In this document: positions 1-8,294 of the stretch, piece by piece
Numbering within the stretch: the first letter of the stretch is position 1
Layout: each line of letters opens with the position of its first letter
Notes under the pieces: model-generated
What the model was told of the DNA's origin: nothing
Seen by the model: the letters and a program-made list of their open reading frames with translations, nothing else
Databases searched by the model: none
Made by a program: the position numbers and the translations under genes
Origin: Pseudohaliea sp964438205
GTDB taxonomy: Bacteria > Pseudomonadota > Gammaproteobacteria > Pseudomonadales > Halieaceae
Reading direction: 5' to 3'
DNA: 64,000 nucleotides
Assembly (NCBI GenBank): GCA_964438205.1
Contig: CAYTJQ010000011.1
Coordinates: 9,007-73,006, forward strand

Positions 1-584
1 AAGCCGCGGCGCTTATCGAGAAAGAGAACATCGAGGAAAGGATCCACGGGGCCGGTCTCGAGGGCCGCCTCCGCATCCTCGAGGGCAAAGCGCGCATCCT
101 CGAGCGCGTACTCGGCATCCTCCCGGTCCGCATCGTCCGCCGGCAGGGCCTCGAGCGCCGCCTCGCGGGCCTCGACCCGGTCAGTCGCAAAGCGCAGAAA
201 CTGCCGGTTGACCTCGCGGCCATCGAGCTGCAGCGTCCAGGACTCGCCGCCGTCGGCGGTACCGAGCACCACGCCGCCGTGACCCACGGCCCAGCCGTGC
301 TCCGCGTCGGCAAAGGTCACCGCCGTGAGCAGGACGCTCACCGGGGTCTCTACCTGCCGCCAGGTCTCGCCGTCGTCACTGAGCGCGACCAGGCCCCGCT
401 CACCCACGGCGACGAGACGGTCACCGGCCCTGGCAAGGCCGGTGAGCACCGCTTCCGCAGGCTCGGGAACCGGGGGTGCCGGCAGGAACGCGAAGTCCTC
501 CGCCGCGCTTGCCGCGAGGGCCAGGGACATCAGCGCCCCGGCCGCTGCGGTGCGCAGCGCACACCGCAGGCCAAGGCACGCCAT
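1..584 (-). CDS. YCF48/BNR-repeat exported protein (partial, C-terminus cut by window edge)
   Basis: This reading frame was translated by hand from ATG at 584 and stays open to the window edge, giving 194 residues. It has an N-terminal signal-like segment (ALMSLALAASAAED). Two BNR/YCF48-type blades follow, with the motifs LVALSDDGETW and HGGVVLGTADGGESW, which suggest a beta-propeller. After them comes an acidic, helical, repeat-like insert (residues about 145-180, DAEYALEDARFALEDAEAA). The ATG overlaps the stop of the DUF1329 gene (TGATG), so translation is probably coupled. DUF1302, DUF1329 and YCF48-like genes commonly sit together beside an RND/MMPL exporter in lipid- or hydrocarbon-degrading proteobacteria, so an exporter gene may lie just outside the window. 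The exact role is unknown. Confidence 0.75.
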   Translation of the reverse strand, partial: MACLGLRCALRTAAAGALMSLALAASAAEDFAFLPAPPVPEPAEAVLTGLARAGDRLVAVGERGLVALSDDGETWRQVETPVSVLLTAVTFADAEHGWAVGHGGVVLGTADGGESWTLQLDGREVNRQFLRFATDRVEAREAALEALPADDADREDAEYALEDARFALEDAEAALETGPVDPFLDVLFLDKRRG

Positions 585-1948
585 CAGCGTCGACCGGCCC
601 GCCGCAGTGCCGAGGGGGTGAAGTCGTCGAAGTCGCCCTGGTAGTCGAAGTCGTACTGGTAGCCATCCTCCTCGTTGTCGAGGCCGATGACCACGTAGCG
701 GCCGGAGATCAGGTCGTGCAAAGACTCGGCAGCCAGCCAGGGCACGGCCACCTGGTAGTGCATGATCTTGTGGCCTTCCTTGAACTTCCACAGCTCGCCG
801 CGACCGTCGTAGTGATCGATCAGGGAGATCTGCCAGCTGTCTTCATCGATGTAGAAGGTCCGGCGGGCATAGATATGGCGCTCGCCCTCCTTCAGCCTCG
901 CCTCAACCACCCAGACCCGGTGCAGCTCGTAGCGCAGGTACTGCGGGTCCATGTGGCCGGCCTTGATGATATCCGTGTACTTCAGGTCACCGCGGCGCAG
1001 CTGGTAGCTGTTATAGGGGATGTAGACCTCGCGCTTGCCGACCAGCTCCCAGTCGTAGCGGTCCGGGGCGCCGTTGAACATATCGAGGTCATCGGCGGTG
1101 CGCAGGCCGTCGGACGCCGTACCCGGACCGTCGTAGGCGATGTTCGGCGCGCGACGCACCCGCCGCTGGCCGGCGTTGTATACCCAGGCCGCCCGCGGGT
1201 CCTGTACCTGGTTGATGAACTCGTGGACCAGGAGCACGTCACCCTCGAGGCGTGCGGGCGCGAGCACTCGCTGCAGGAACACGAACAGCAGGTTGGGGTA
1301 TTCCTCGGGCGCGATACGCGCACCGGGCAGGGACTCGTCCTCGAAGAGGACCGGCGCAAAGGCCCCGTTCTCCTGCACCGGCGCCTGGATGTAGCGCCGC
1401 GACAGGCCCTTGTCATTGCGGTAGCGGGTGACGTGGTTCCAGATCGCCTCCAGGCCACTGTGCGGAATCGGGAAGGGGATGGTGCCCCCATAATTCAGGA
1501 TACCGTTACCGCCGGGCACCAGTTCCACCTCCGCGGCGGTGTCGAGAATGCGCTGGAACTCGCTGTCCGGGTAGCGGGCGCTGCGCCGCGTCGGGTACAC
1601 CGGCATGCGGAAGGTGTCCGGGTAGCGCTCGAACATGGCGAGCTGCCCCGGCGTCAGCTTGTCAGCGTACTGGTCGGCGTTCTCCGCGGTGATCGTGAAC
1701 AGGACCTCGTCGTCAGCGAAGGGGTCCACCAGGCGCTCGCCTTCCACGTAGTTCTCGGGCAGCTCGCGCAGGCCGCCGGTCCAGGGCGGGATCGTGCCGT
1801 CTTCGTTGCCGGCACGCTCGGCGCCCATGGGCGTCAGTTCGTCACCGCCGAGGCGGGCGAGTTCCTCCGGGGTCAGCGCCGCGAGCGCTGAGCCGGCGCC
1901 GGCCACGAGGATGCCCGTCAGGGCGAGGCCGAAGAGTCGCTTCTGCAT
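584..1948 (-). CDS. DUF1329 family exported protein
   Basis: A 454-residue protein starting MQKRLFGLALTGILVAGAGSA, a typical cleavable signal peptide ending near ALAAL. The mature part matches the DUF1329 family (LolA/LolB-like fold, outer-membrane lipoprotein-sorting type), with blocks such as GGLRELPENY, FMFLQRVL-like FVFLQRVLAPARLEG and a C-terminal YQYDFDYQGDFDD segment. Length fits the family (about 450). It lies 21 nt downstream of the DUF1302 gene, and its stop overlaps the start of the BNR-repeat gene, so the three form one operon. DUF1302/DUF1329 pairs are induced during growth on hydrophobic substrates in several genera. A periplasmic role in moving hydrophobic compounds or outer-membrane lipids is inference. 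Confidence 0.85.
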   Translation of the reverse strand: MQKRLFGLALTGILVAGAGSALAALTPEELARLGGDELTPMGAERAGNEDGTIPPWTGGLRELPENYVEGERLVDPFADDEVLFTITAENADQYADKLTPGQLAMFERYPDTFRMPVYPTRRSARYPDSEFQRILDTAAEVELVPGGNGILNYGGTIPFPIPHSGLEAIWNHVTRYRNDKGLSRRYIQAPVQENGAFAPVLFEDESLPGARIAPEEYPNLLFVFLQRVLAPARLEGDVLLVHEFINQVQDPRAAWVYNAGQRRVRRAPNIAYDGPGTASDGLRTADDLDMFNGAPDRYDWELVGKREVYIPYNSYQLRRGDLKYTDIIKAGHMDPQYLRYELHRVWVVEARLKEGERHIYARRTFYIDEDSWQISLIDHYDGRGELWKFKEGHKIMHYQVAVPWLAAESLHDLISGRYVVIGLDNEEDGYQYDFDYQGDFDDFTPSALRRAGRR

Positions 1949-1969
1949 GGTGGTACTCCGCTGTTATGT

Positions 1970-3802
1970 TTAAAACGCGACGGAAAAACTCAGGGACAGA
2001 AAATCCCTGTCCGCCAGTTCATTGTAGTCGGCGCCGAAGAAGCTCGTATAGGACAGCTCCGCCCGGTATACGTTGAGGTAGTCTGCGGTCAGCGCCACGC
2101 TCAGGGCCTGGCGGCCTTCGACGAAATTCGGCGCCGGGCCATAGCCGTCGACGTCGTGCGACCAGGCCACGCTCGGGGTCAGGTTAACACCGGCCAGCGC
2201 GTCGTTGTACTGCAGGCTGGCCCGGACCTGGTAGCCCCAGGAGGAACCGGTGGTGAAGCCGTCATCGGTGCAGTAGTCCGCGTTGGCGTTGGGCACGACG
2301 CCGAGCGGCTCGAGGGCGGGATGGGAGTTGCAGCTCACCGGTACGCCGAAGGCCGGGCTGGTGAAGGTCTCGAAGTCACCCACCCCGTAGGTCGCCGAGC
2401 GGCCGTAGTTGATGCCGTCCTCCATGCCGTCGACCCAGGCACCACCGACCTCGGCGGCGATGGACAGGCGGTCCGCACCGAACACCTGCTCGTAGAAGCG
2501 GATCACGCTGACCTGCGCCTGCGTATACTCGACGTTGTCGTAGCCTGCCACGTAGGCGCCTGGACCCGCGGCGAGGGAGCGCGCCGTCATCGGTGACCAC
2601 TCCGCGAAGGCACCCAGCGCCAGGGACTGCAGCAGGTCCACGGTGTTGATCTGCAGCGGGAGGTCCGGCCGGTAGCTGAGCTCACCGGCGACGGCCCAGA
2701 AGCCGACGTTGGTAGCGAAGGTGAAGCCGTAGACCTCGATGTCCTCGGGGAACTCGAAGAAGTAGGTCGGCTGCACCGCCGGGTTCAGGAAGGGCTGGCC
2801 GAAGGCCTCGGTCGTGTTGATCGCGCTGAAGATCGGCGTGCGGCTGTGGTGGTTGAGGTAGTAGAGGCCGAACTCGGTGCCGTTCAGGGAATCCATGAAG
2901 TAGCGGGCCGAGATACCGTACTGGCCGCCGTCGTCGGGCTCGTCGTCCGGCGACCGGGCGATGGTGAGGCCCGCGGCTTCCTGGGCACCGTCCGGTACGC
3001 TCGTGACCCCGGTCAGGTAGTTGCAGCCGCCGCCGTAGGGGTCGCCGGAATTCCAGTAAGTGCCGCACTCGTCGAGGATCGTGCGCTGCCAGTCGTACTG
3101 GTAGAAGGCCTCCACGGTGAGGTTGTAGGTCACGCCGACGTTGGCGTAGAGCATGCCCACGGGCAGCAGCGCCTCGCGGATCTCCGTGCCCGGGCGGCGG
3201 ATCGCCGTCACGTCGAAGGGGCTGATCACGTTGATGCCGTTCTGGATGAACAGCGACTCGCCCCAGTTCAGGGCCATGTTGCCGGCGCGCAGTTCGACCG
3301 GCATCTCGCCGAGATCGAACTCGCCGTAGACATAGGCATCGAGCAGCTCGATCCCCTTGCCCTGGGCGAGATCCTCGAAGTCGGAGGTATCCAGCTCCTC
3401 ACCGGCCGCATAGCCGTTGGCGGCGTGGCCGTGGTTTACCTCGTCGTTCTCCAGGGCGTAGTCGTACCAGTACTTCACCCGGCCGAAGAGGCCCCAGTTG
3501 CCCGCGTTGAGGTCGAGATCGTGGAGGCCGGTCAGGCGGAAGGAGTACATGTCGCCCTGGTCGTAGTTGAGGTTACCGTCGTCCGTGGTGGACGACGAGG
3601 CGCGCCCCTCGCCGTTGGTATTTCCCGGTGACAGCACGGCGTTCGACGGGTCGTCGGCGCGCCAGCTGGCGCCGAGCGTGATGTTGGAACGCAGCGTGGC
3701 CTCGAAGGGACCGATGTCGAAACCGGCGGCGCCGGCCCCGCCGGCAAGGAAGCCGCTGGCCAGGGCGACAGCGGTGGTCAGGCTGGTACGGTGGAGTTTC
3801 AC
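1970..3802 (-). CDS. DUF1302 family outer-membrane protein
   Basis: A 610-residue protein with a GTG start at 3802, chosen because AAGGAG lies at correct spacing. The signal peptide (TTAVALASGFLAGGAGAA) precedes GFDIGPFEATLRSNITLGASWR, the standard opening of DUF1302 porin-like proteins. The chain alternates aromatic and polar residues as a beta-barrel does, and ends FLSLSFSVAF, a typical outer-membrane C-terminus with terminal Phe. The conserved NWGESLFIQNGIN block is present. It is the first gene of the DUF1302-DUF1329-BNR operon and sits behind an unusual array of four 13-bp repeats. The family is thought to help hydrophobic substrates cross the outer membrane. The substrate cannot be told from sequence. 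Confidence 0.88.
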   Translation of the reverse strand: MKLHRTSLTTAVALASGFLAGGAGAAGFDIGPFEATLRSNITLGASWRADDPSNAVLSPGNTNGEGRASSSTTDDGNLNYDQGDMYSFRLTGLHDLDLNAGNWGLFGRVKYWYDYALENDEVNHGHAANGYAAGEELDTSDFEDLAQGKGIELLDAYVYGEFDLGEMPVELRAGNMALNWGESLFIQNGINVISPFDVTAIRRPGTEIREALLPVGMLYANVGVTYNLTVEAFYQYDWQRTILDECGTYWNSGDPYGGGCNYLTGVTSVPDGAQEAAGLTIARSPDDEPDDGGQYGISARYFMDSLNGTEFGLYYLNHHSRTPIFSAINTTEAFGQPFLNPAVQPTYFFEFPEDIEVYGFTFATNVGFWAVAGELSYRPDLPLQINTVDLLQSLALGAFAEWSPMTARSLAAGPGAYVAGYDNVEYTQAQVSVIRFYEQVFGADRLSIAAEVGGAWVDGMEDGINYGRSATYGVGDFETFTSPAFGVPVSCNSHPALEPLGVVPNANADYCTDDGFTTGSSWGYQVRASLQYNDALAGVNLTPSVAWSHDVDGYGPAPNFVEGRQALSVALTADYLNVYRAELSYTSFFGADYNELADRDFLSLSFSVAF

Positions 3803-3838
3803 GGGCGTCTCCTTCCTGATGGTTATTATGGTGTGCGC

Positions 3839-3890
3839 CTATGTTGTGTACGGCGGTTGTGTACTGTGGTCCTGTACTGTGGTCCTGTAC
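3839..3890 (-). promoter_or_regulatory. Four contiguous 13-bp direct repeats upstream of the DUF1302 operon
   Basis: Read on the minus strand, four units of exactly 13 bp follow each other: GTACAGGACCACA twice, then GTACACAACCGCC and GTACACAACATAG. All share GTACA followed by an AC at the same offset. The array ends about 36 bp before the GTG start. Between them lie CATAAT (a possible -10, about 3822-3827) and the AAGGAG ribosome site. Placement suggests an activator or repressor binding array. The protein is unknown. Confidence 0.6.
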
Positions 3891-3962
3891 TTCTCGGCGC
3901 ACCTTGCGATGAACGCTACACCCGACCCCAAAACGCGCCCTTGCGCTCGATCAAGGTTTTCG

Positions 3963-3980
3963 GTGTTTACCGTGTTTACA
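3963..3980. repeat. Tandem 9-bp repeat GTGTTTAC(C/A)
   Basis: The plus strand reads GTGTTTACC then GTGTTTACA (minus strand TGTAAACACGGTAAACAC). It lies directly after the stop of the acyl-CoA dehydrogenase gene and about 160 bp upstream of the DUF1302 start. It may be a second operator for the DUF1302 operon, or a chance duplication. Confidence 0.35.
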
Positions 3981-3982
3981 TT

Positions 3983-5278
3983 CTACCGCGCGCCTTGCCC
4001 CCCGCCAAGATAACCGAAAAGATGGCCGGCGATTTTTCGCAGCTGGATCTCGTCGGAACCCTCGGTAATGCGGTAGCGCCGGTGATGGCGGTAGTGATGT
4101 TCGAACTGCTTGTAGCGCGAATATCCCATGCCGCCGTGGACCTGGATGGCGGCGTCCGCCGCCTCGCAGGCCAGCCGGTTTGCGCGGTAGTTGCACATGG
4201 CGACCTTGTCGGACAGGACCGTCGCCACCTCGCGCTTGTTCATGGTGTCCATGCGCGCCGCCACCTCCAGCGTCAGGGCACGGATCAGTTCGTAGTCCGT
4301 CTGCAGCTCGGCGAGGCGGAACTGGATCGCCTGGTTCTCAGCCAGCGGGCGCCCGAAGGTATGCCGCTCCCTGGCCCAGGCCACTGACTCCCCGATACAG
4401 TAGCGCGCGGTGCCGAGGCTGGAGGCCGCCTGGCGGATGCGGTTCTCGTGCACGAAGTGCTGCGCCACGGCGAGGCCGAGGCCACGCTCGCCGAGGATGG
4501 CGCTGTCCGGCAGCCACACGTCCCGGAGCGAGACCCGCGGGTGGTCCGTGGGCATATTGAAGGTCCAGAGCCACTCCTCGATGGTGAAGCCCGGGGTCGG
4601 GTTCGGCATGACGAAGCAGGTAATGCCCCGCGCATCGCCATCCTCGCCCTCGCTGCGCGCGAAGATGAGGATGTGCGTCGCCGCGTGCGCGCCCGTGGTC
4701 CACATTTTCTCGCCGTTCAGGAGCCAGCCGTCGACGCCGTCGCGCCGGCAGGGCTCAGCGCGGGTTTCCAGCCAGGTGGCGTCCGAGCCGTGCGCCGGCT
4801 CGCTGAGGCCGAAGGCGACCGCCACAGCGCCGTCGATAGTGCCGGGGATGAAGGCCGCCCGCTGCGCCTCGGTGCCGAAGTCCCGGAAAGCCAGCGTGGT
4901 GGGGAAGTTGCCGACGATCGAGTGCTCATTCTGCAGGTCGCAGTGCAGGCCGATGCCCTTCGCCGCCAGGTGCTCGCGCACGACGGCCATCTGCCAGTTG
5001 CTGGCGTCGCCGCCGCCGTACGCCGCCGGCAGGGCGAAGGCGAGGAAACCGGCTTCCCGCGCGCGCCGGCGCGCCTCGGCCAGCAGGGCCTCCCAGTCCG
5101 GGTGCGGCTTGCCGTTGTCATCCCAGTCCGTGCGCGCATACTCCCGCCGGTGGTCGAAGAAGCGCCGGTTGTCCCCCTCGGCCTCGAGGGGGGCGAGCTC
5201 CCGCTCGATGAACGCATCGAGCTCATCGAGGAAGGGCTGCAGGGTCGCGGGATCGGGCTGGGTCACGGGCTGAATCAC
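3983..5278 (-). CDS. Acyl-CoA dehydrogenase (ACAD10/11-like)
   Basis: A 431-residue FAD enzyme for alpha,beta-dehydrogenation of acyl-CoA. The N-terminal helical domain includes FLAFALPAAYGGGDASNW. The middle beta domain carries FGLSEPAHGSDA and NGEKMWTTGA. The C-terminal helical domain carries VHGGMGYSRYKQFEHHYR and RITEGSDEIQLRKIAG. I chose GTG at 5278 because it overlaps the upstream stop as GTGA and gives the family length. GTG at 5266 is an alternative, and upstream in-frame sequence looks non-coding. It is the last gene of a coupled operon with DUF6285, a phosphotransferase and a thiolase-like gene. In animals ACAD10/11 fuse a phosphotransferase domain to such a dehydrogenase and act on 4-hydroxyacyl-CoA, so a similar joint reaction is a plausible inference. 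Confidence 0.88.
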   Translation of the reverse strand: MIQPVTQPDPATLQPFLDELDAFIERELAPLEAEGDNRRFFDHRREYARTDWDDNGKPHPDWEALLAEARRRAREAGFLAFALPAAYGGGDASNWQMAVVREHLAAKGIGLHCDLQNEHSIVGNFPTTLAFRDFGTEAQRAAFIPGTIDGAVAVAFGLSEPAHGSDATWLETRAEPCRRDGVDGWLLNGEKMWTTGAHAATHILIFARSEGEDGDARGITCFVMPNPTPGFTIEEWLWTFNMPTDHPRVSLRDVWLPDSAILGERGLGLAVAQHFVHENRIRQAASSLGTARYCIGESVAWARERHTFGRPLAENQAIQFRLAELQTDYELIRALTLEVAARMDTMNKREVATVLSDKVAMCNYRANRLACEAADAAIQVHGGMGYSRYKQFEHHYRHHRRYRITEGSDEIQLRKIAGHLFGYLGGGQGAR

Positions 5279-5664
5279 GGGTTGGCCCCTTCCGGGAGGT
5301 CGTCGGGCCAGCGCGCCGCCGCCGCGCCGAAGCCGCTGTAGCGCGGGTTGTCGATGGCGAGGCGCAGGAGCGTGCGCCGGCGCAGATAGCGGAGCGTGCG
5401 CGCGTCCGCGGACAGGCGACCGGCGCGGAGCGCCCGGGCCAGGGCGACCGGCGCCGGCTCGTCGCCCTCCCCGCCCACCCAGGCAGCGGCCTCGGCATCC
5501 AGGGCGGCGAGCGCCGGCGCCAGCGCCTGCTCGCGACGCAGCATGGCCAGGGTGTTGCGGGCGATACGCGCCTCGAAGGCCGCCCGCCCCTCCAGGAGGG
5601 GCTGTGCCTCGCGCTCGATGAACTCGCCGACGGCGGCGAGCAGTTCCGTTGCCGTGGTGGTCAC
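5275..5664 (-). CDS. DUF6285 domain protein
   Basis: A 129-residue, mostly helical, alanine- and arginine-rich protein (MTTTATELLAAVGEFIEREAQ...). It resembles DUF6285, a small family that sits between aminoglycoside-type phosphotransferases and acyl-CoA dehydrogenases in many actinobacteria and proteobacteria. Here it lies in exactly that position: its start overlaps the phosphotransferase stop by 4 nt and its stop overlaps the dehydrogenase start. There are no membrane segments and no obvious catalytic motif. A role as accessory subunit of the phosphotransferase/dehydrogenase pair is inferred from context only. Confidence 0.7.
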   Translation of the reverse strand: MTTTATELLAAVGEFIEREAQPLLEGRAAFEARIARNTLAMLRREQALAPALAALDAEAAAWVGGEGDEPAPVALARALRAGRLSADARTLRYLRRRTLLRLAIDNPRYSGFGAAAARWPDDLPEGANP

Positions 5665-6704
5665 GGGTGATCCTCCAGCAGGAGCAGCAGGTCGATCTCC
5701 GCCTCCGACAGGCGCCGGCCCACCGCGGCCCGCTCCAGGGACGGGTCCCGCCCACTGCGGTGCAGGTCGAGCATGGTCAGGCAGACGAGCCCCCAGTCGA
5801 GGGCCGCGAAGACCTCCCAGTAGTGCAGCTGCTCGACCGTCGGCGCCCAGCCGGCCGCGGCGCGGTAGGCATCGAGCAGGTCTTCGTAGGCACCGAAGCC
5901 GCCCACGGGCCGGTCCCTGCGGCCGAAGCGCCAGACGTTGGCACAGAGGTAGCCGAGGTCCTCCGCCGGGTAGCCGAGGTGCGCGCGCTCCCAGTCCAGC
6001 ACGGCCTCGAGGCCTTCGGGGGTGACCAGCAGGTTGCCGCAGCGGAAGTCGCCGTGCACGAGGCGCAGCGGCGTCGGCGCCGGCGCGTTGGCCTGCAGCC
6101 AGCCGAGGGCGAGCTGGAGCACCGGCGACACGTTGCCGAAACCGTCGAGGAGGCCCTGGAGTCGCGCCAGCCGCTCGCCATGAGGGTCGCTCGGGAGGGC
6201 CGGCGGCAGGTCGTCGGTGGGCAGCGCATGAATGGCGGCGAGCGCCCGGCCGCAGGCGGCGGCCAGGCCGTCGAGGGCCGGGGCGAAGCGCTCGTCGCGG
6301 AAAAGCTTCTGCGGCAGTGCCTCGCCGGGCAGCCGGTCCATCAGGTACCCGGTTCCCAGGCCGTCCGCCTCGACGAGTTCCGCGCGCACCGCCGGCACGG
6401 GCACACCGCCGCCCGCGGCGAGGCGCAGGAGCGCGGCCTCGACCCCGAGATCCAGCGGCAGCAGGGCGTCCTCGCCGCCCCCGGCCACCCCAGCGGGAAG
6501 GCGGCGCAGGATCATGGGCTGGGCGGCAGCGCTACCCTGCCCTCGCTGCGCCCCTTCATCCCCTGCGGTACCGGGCCTCCAGTCGAAGGCCCAGGTCTCC
6601 ATGTTCGCCCCGCCGCTCAGGCGGCGAAGCCCGCGCACCTCGCCGCCACCCAGGCGCGCCGCGAGCCCGGCGGCGAGGCCGGCCTCAGGCGAAGCGGAAG
6701 GCAT
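5661..6704 (-). CDS. Phosphotransferase family protein (APH / ACAD10-11 N-domain type)
   Basis: A 347-residue protein kinase-like fold. The N-lobe has GGANMETWAFDW (nucleotide-binding loop). The catalytic loop is LVHGDFRCGNLLV, with Asp and Asn as expected, followed by the metal-binding AVLDWERAHLG and the conserved ED in YPAEDLGYLC. Length fits the family. It overlaps the thiolase-like gene by 20 nt upstream and DUF6285 by 4 nt downstream. In the ACAD10/11 system the kinase domain phosphorylates the hydroxyl of 4-hydroxyacyl-CoA before elimination. Given the acyl-CoA dehydrogenase next door, that is the best guess. Antibiotic modification is unlikely in this setting. Confidence 0.85.
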   Translation of the reverse strand: MPSASPEAGLAAGLAARLGGGEVRGLRRLSGGANMETWAFDWRPGTAGDEGAQRGQGSAAAQPMILRRLPAGVAGGGEDALLPLDLGVEAALLRLAAGGGVPVPAVRAELVEADGLGTGYLMDRLPGEALPQKLFRDERFAPALDGLAAACGRALAAIHALPTDDLPPALPSDPHGERLARLQGLLDGFGNVSPVLQLALGWLQANAPAPTPLRLVHGDFRCGNLLVTPEGLEAVLDWERAHLGYPAEDLGYLCANVWRFGRRDRPVGGFGAYEDLLDAYRAAAGWAPTVEQLHYWEVFAALDWGLVCLTMLDLHRSGRDPSLERAAVGRRLSEAEIDLLLLLEDHP

Positions 6705-8199
6705 TGACCGGCTCCCCCGCTGTCACCGCACCGGCAGCGCCCACGCAGTCGTCATGCGCCAGGCGCTCGAGTTGTGCCGTCTCGCCCTTCGCCTGCGCGA
6801 GGCAGCGCCGGCCGTCCGCGAGGCGGCAGACGACGACGCCGGTCGCCGGGCCGTCGCGGTCGTAGCGTACCGCATGGGCCTCGATGTGCACCGCTTCCGT
6901 GCCCACCGGGTCACGCAGCCGCGGGTGCCGGTCCGTCGACACCGCGGCCTGGGCGGCACCCGCATCGCGCTCGCCCCAGGGCCTGGCCGACGGCTCGACG
7001 CCGTAGATGCCCACGGCGTGCTTGGTGAGGTAGCCGCCATTGGCCGTCACCAGGCCGCGGCCGCTGCCTGCCCCGCGCAGGCGGGCGACCAACTCGGCAA
7101 TGGCGTGGGTCGAGTAGTTGTTGCCCGGGCCGCCGAAAAGCGTGAGCCCGCCGGTCACGGTGACACCGCGCGGGTCGTCCACGGCGATGCCGAGGCTGTC
7201 GCAGGCCACGGTGACGGCGGACGGAAAGCAGGAGTACAGGTCAAACAGGTCGATCGCCTCGACCCCGATGCCGGCCTGCGCGAGCGCCGCTGCACCGGCG
7301 GCGGCCAGCGCCGGCGAGCGGTGGAAATCCTCGCGCTCGGCGACATACCAGACATCGTTGGCTTCGGCCCCGCCCTGGAGGTAGATCCAGCGCGACGGGT
7401 CGACACCCTGGCGGCGGGCCTCGCCCACGGTGGTCAGCAGCACGGCCGCCGCCATGTCGACGCCGGCGATCGCGTTCATGCACTTGTTGTAGGGCCAGGT
7501 GATGATGCGGTTGCCGTCGGCCTCGGAGAGCGCGGCCTCGGCGGTCAGTCGCTCCCGGCGCCAGGCGTGGGGGTTGGCCGCGGCGACGGTGCTCATGGCG
7601 GCGATCATCTGCCCGAGCTGCGCCCGCTGCCCCGCCTCGTCCAGGCCCCGGGCGTGGCGCAGGGCACTTTCGAACAGCGGGTAGGTGACGACGGGTTCGA
7701 ACAGGCCGTGGGCGTGCTCCGCCGGCAGGCTGGACGCCCTGCCGGCGCCGAGGTCTTCCGCCGGCCGCTCCCCGCCCTCGCGCCAGGCCGGCAGGTCACC
7801 GCCGCCGCGCAGCGTGGCGAGGAGCGTCGCCATGAGCTCGGCGCCGGTGAGCAGGAGCATGCGATGGCGTCCCTCGACCAGCCAGTCGGCGCCGCGGTTG
7901 ATGAACCACTGCGGCAGGTTGCCACCGTAATCGCTGGTCAGGAGCGCCGGGCTCATGCCGAGGCGGTCGGCCAGCAGGGCGCCGGGGTTCGGGGTCAGCA
8001 GCGGTGCCAGCTGCGGCACCTGTTGAGCGAGGAACGGGATCGTCACCAGCGCGTCGACGGCCGCAGGCGGTACGCCGGCATCGGCGAGGGCGTCGCCGGC
8101 GACCTCGGCCAGCGCATCCACGGGCGTCCGCTCCGGATCCCGGTCGCGCCAGGTCTGCTGGCTGACGCCGACGACGATGGGGGTGGCATCCTGCACCAT
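6685..8199 (-). CDS. Thiolase-like (acetyl-CoA acetyltransferase family) protein
   Basis: A 504-residue thiolase-fold protein opening TPIVVGVSQQTWRDRDPERTP, the usual start of the SCPx-like acetyl-CoA acetyltransferase group. The ATG at 8199 has AAGGAG 9 nt upstream. Later blocks include YSCFPSAVTVACDSLG, GGLTLFGGPGNNYSTHAIAEL (conserved Asn and His region) and GYLTKHAVGIYG. Where classical thiolases carry the nucleophilic Cys, this protein reads SDYGGNLPQWF, without Cys. It may therefore not be a standard thiolase and could be a condensing or structural partner. It is the first gene of the phosphotransferase-DUF6285-acyl-CoA dehydrogenase operon, so it probably works in the same acyl-CoA breakdown route. 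Confidence 0.8.
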   Translation of the reverse strand: MVQDATPIVVGVSQQTWRDRDPERTPVDALAEVAGDALADAGVPPAAVDALVTIPFLAQQVPQLAPLLTPNPGALLADRLGMSPALLTSDYGGNLPQWFINRGADWLVEGRHRMLLLTGAELMATLLATLRGGGDLPAWREGGERPAEDLGAGRASSLPAEHAHGLFEPVVTYPLFESALRHARGLDEAGQRAQLGQMIAAMSTVAAANPHAWRRERLTAEAALSEADGNRIITWPYNKCMNAIAGVDMAAAVLLTTVGEARRQGVDPSRWIYLQGGAEANDVWYVAEREDFHRSPALAAAGAAALAQAGIGVEAIDLFDLYSCFPSAVTVACDSLGIAVDDPRGVTVTGGLTLFGGPGNNYSTHAIAELVARLRGAGSGRGLVTANGGYLTKHAVGIYGVEPSARPWGERDAGAAQAAVSTDRHPRLRDPVGTEAVHIEAHAVRYDRDGPATGVVVCRLADGRRCLAQAKGETAQLERLAHDDCVGAAGAVTAGEPVNAFRFA

Positions 8200-8294
8200 G
8201 CCAGGACTCTCCTTGCTGATCGGGGGCGGCGGCAGTGTACCGGTGAGCGCACCGGGACCGCTACACTGGGCGCGCCACGCGAAGGAAACGGCCC

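Noticed and set aside
5279..5755. N-terminal extension of the acyl-CoA dehydrogenase to an upstream start
   Set aside because: The extension overlaps DUF6285 in another frame and reads as Arg/Gly-rich shadow sequence; GTG 5278 gives the family length.
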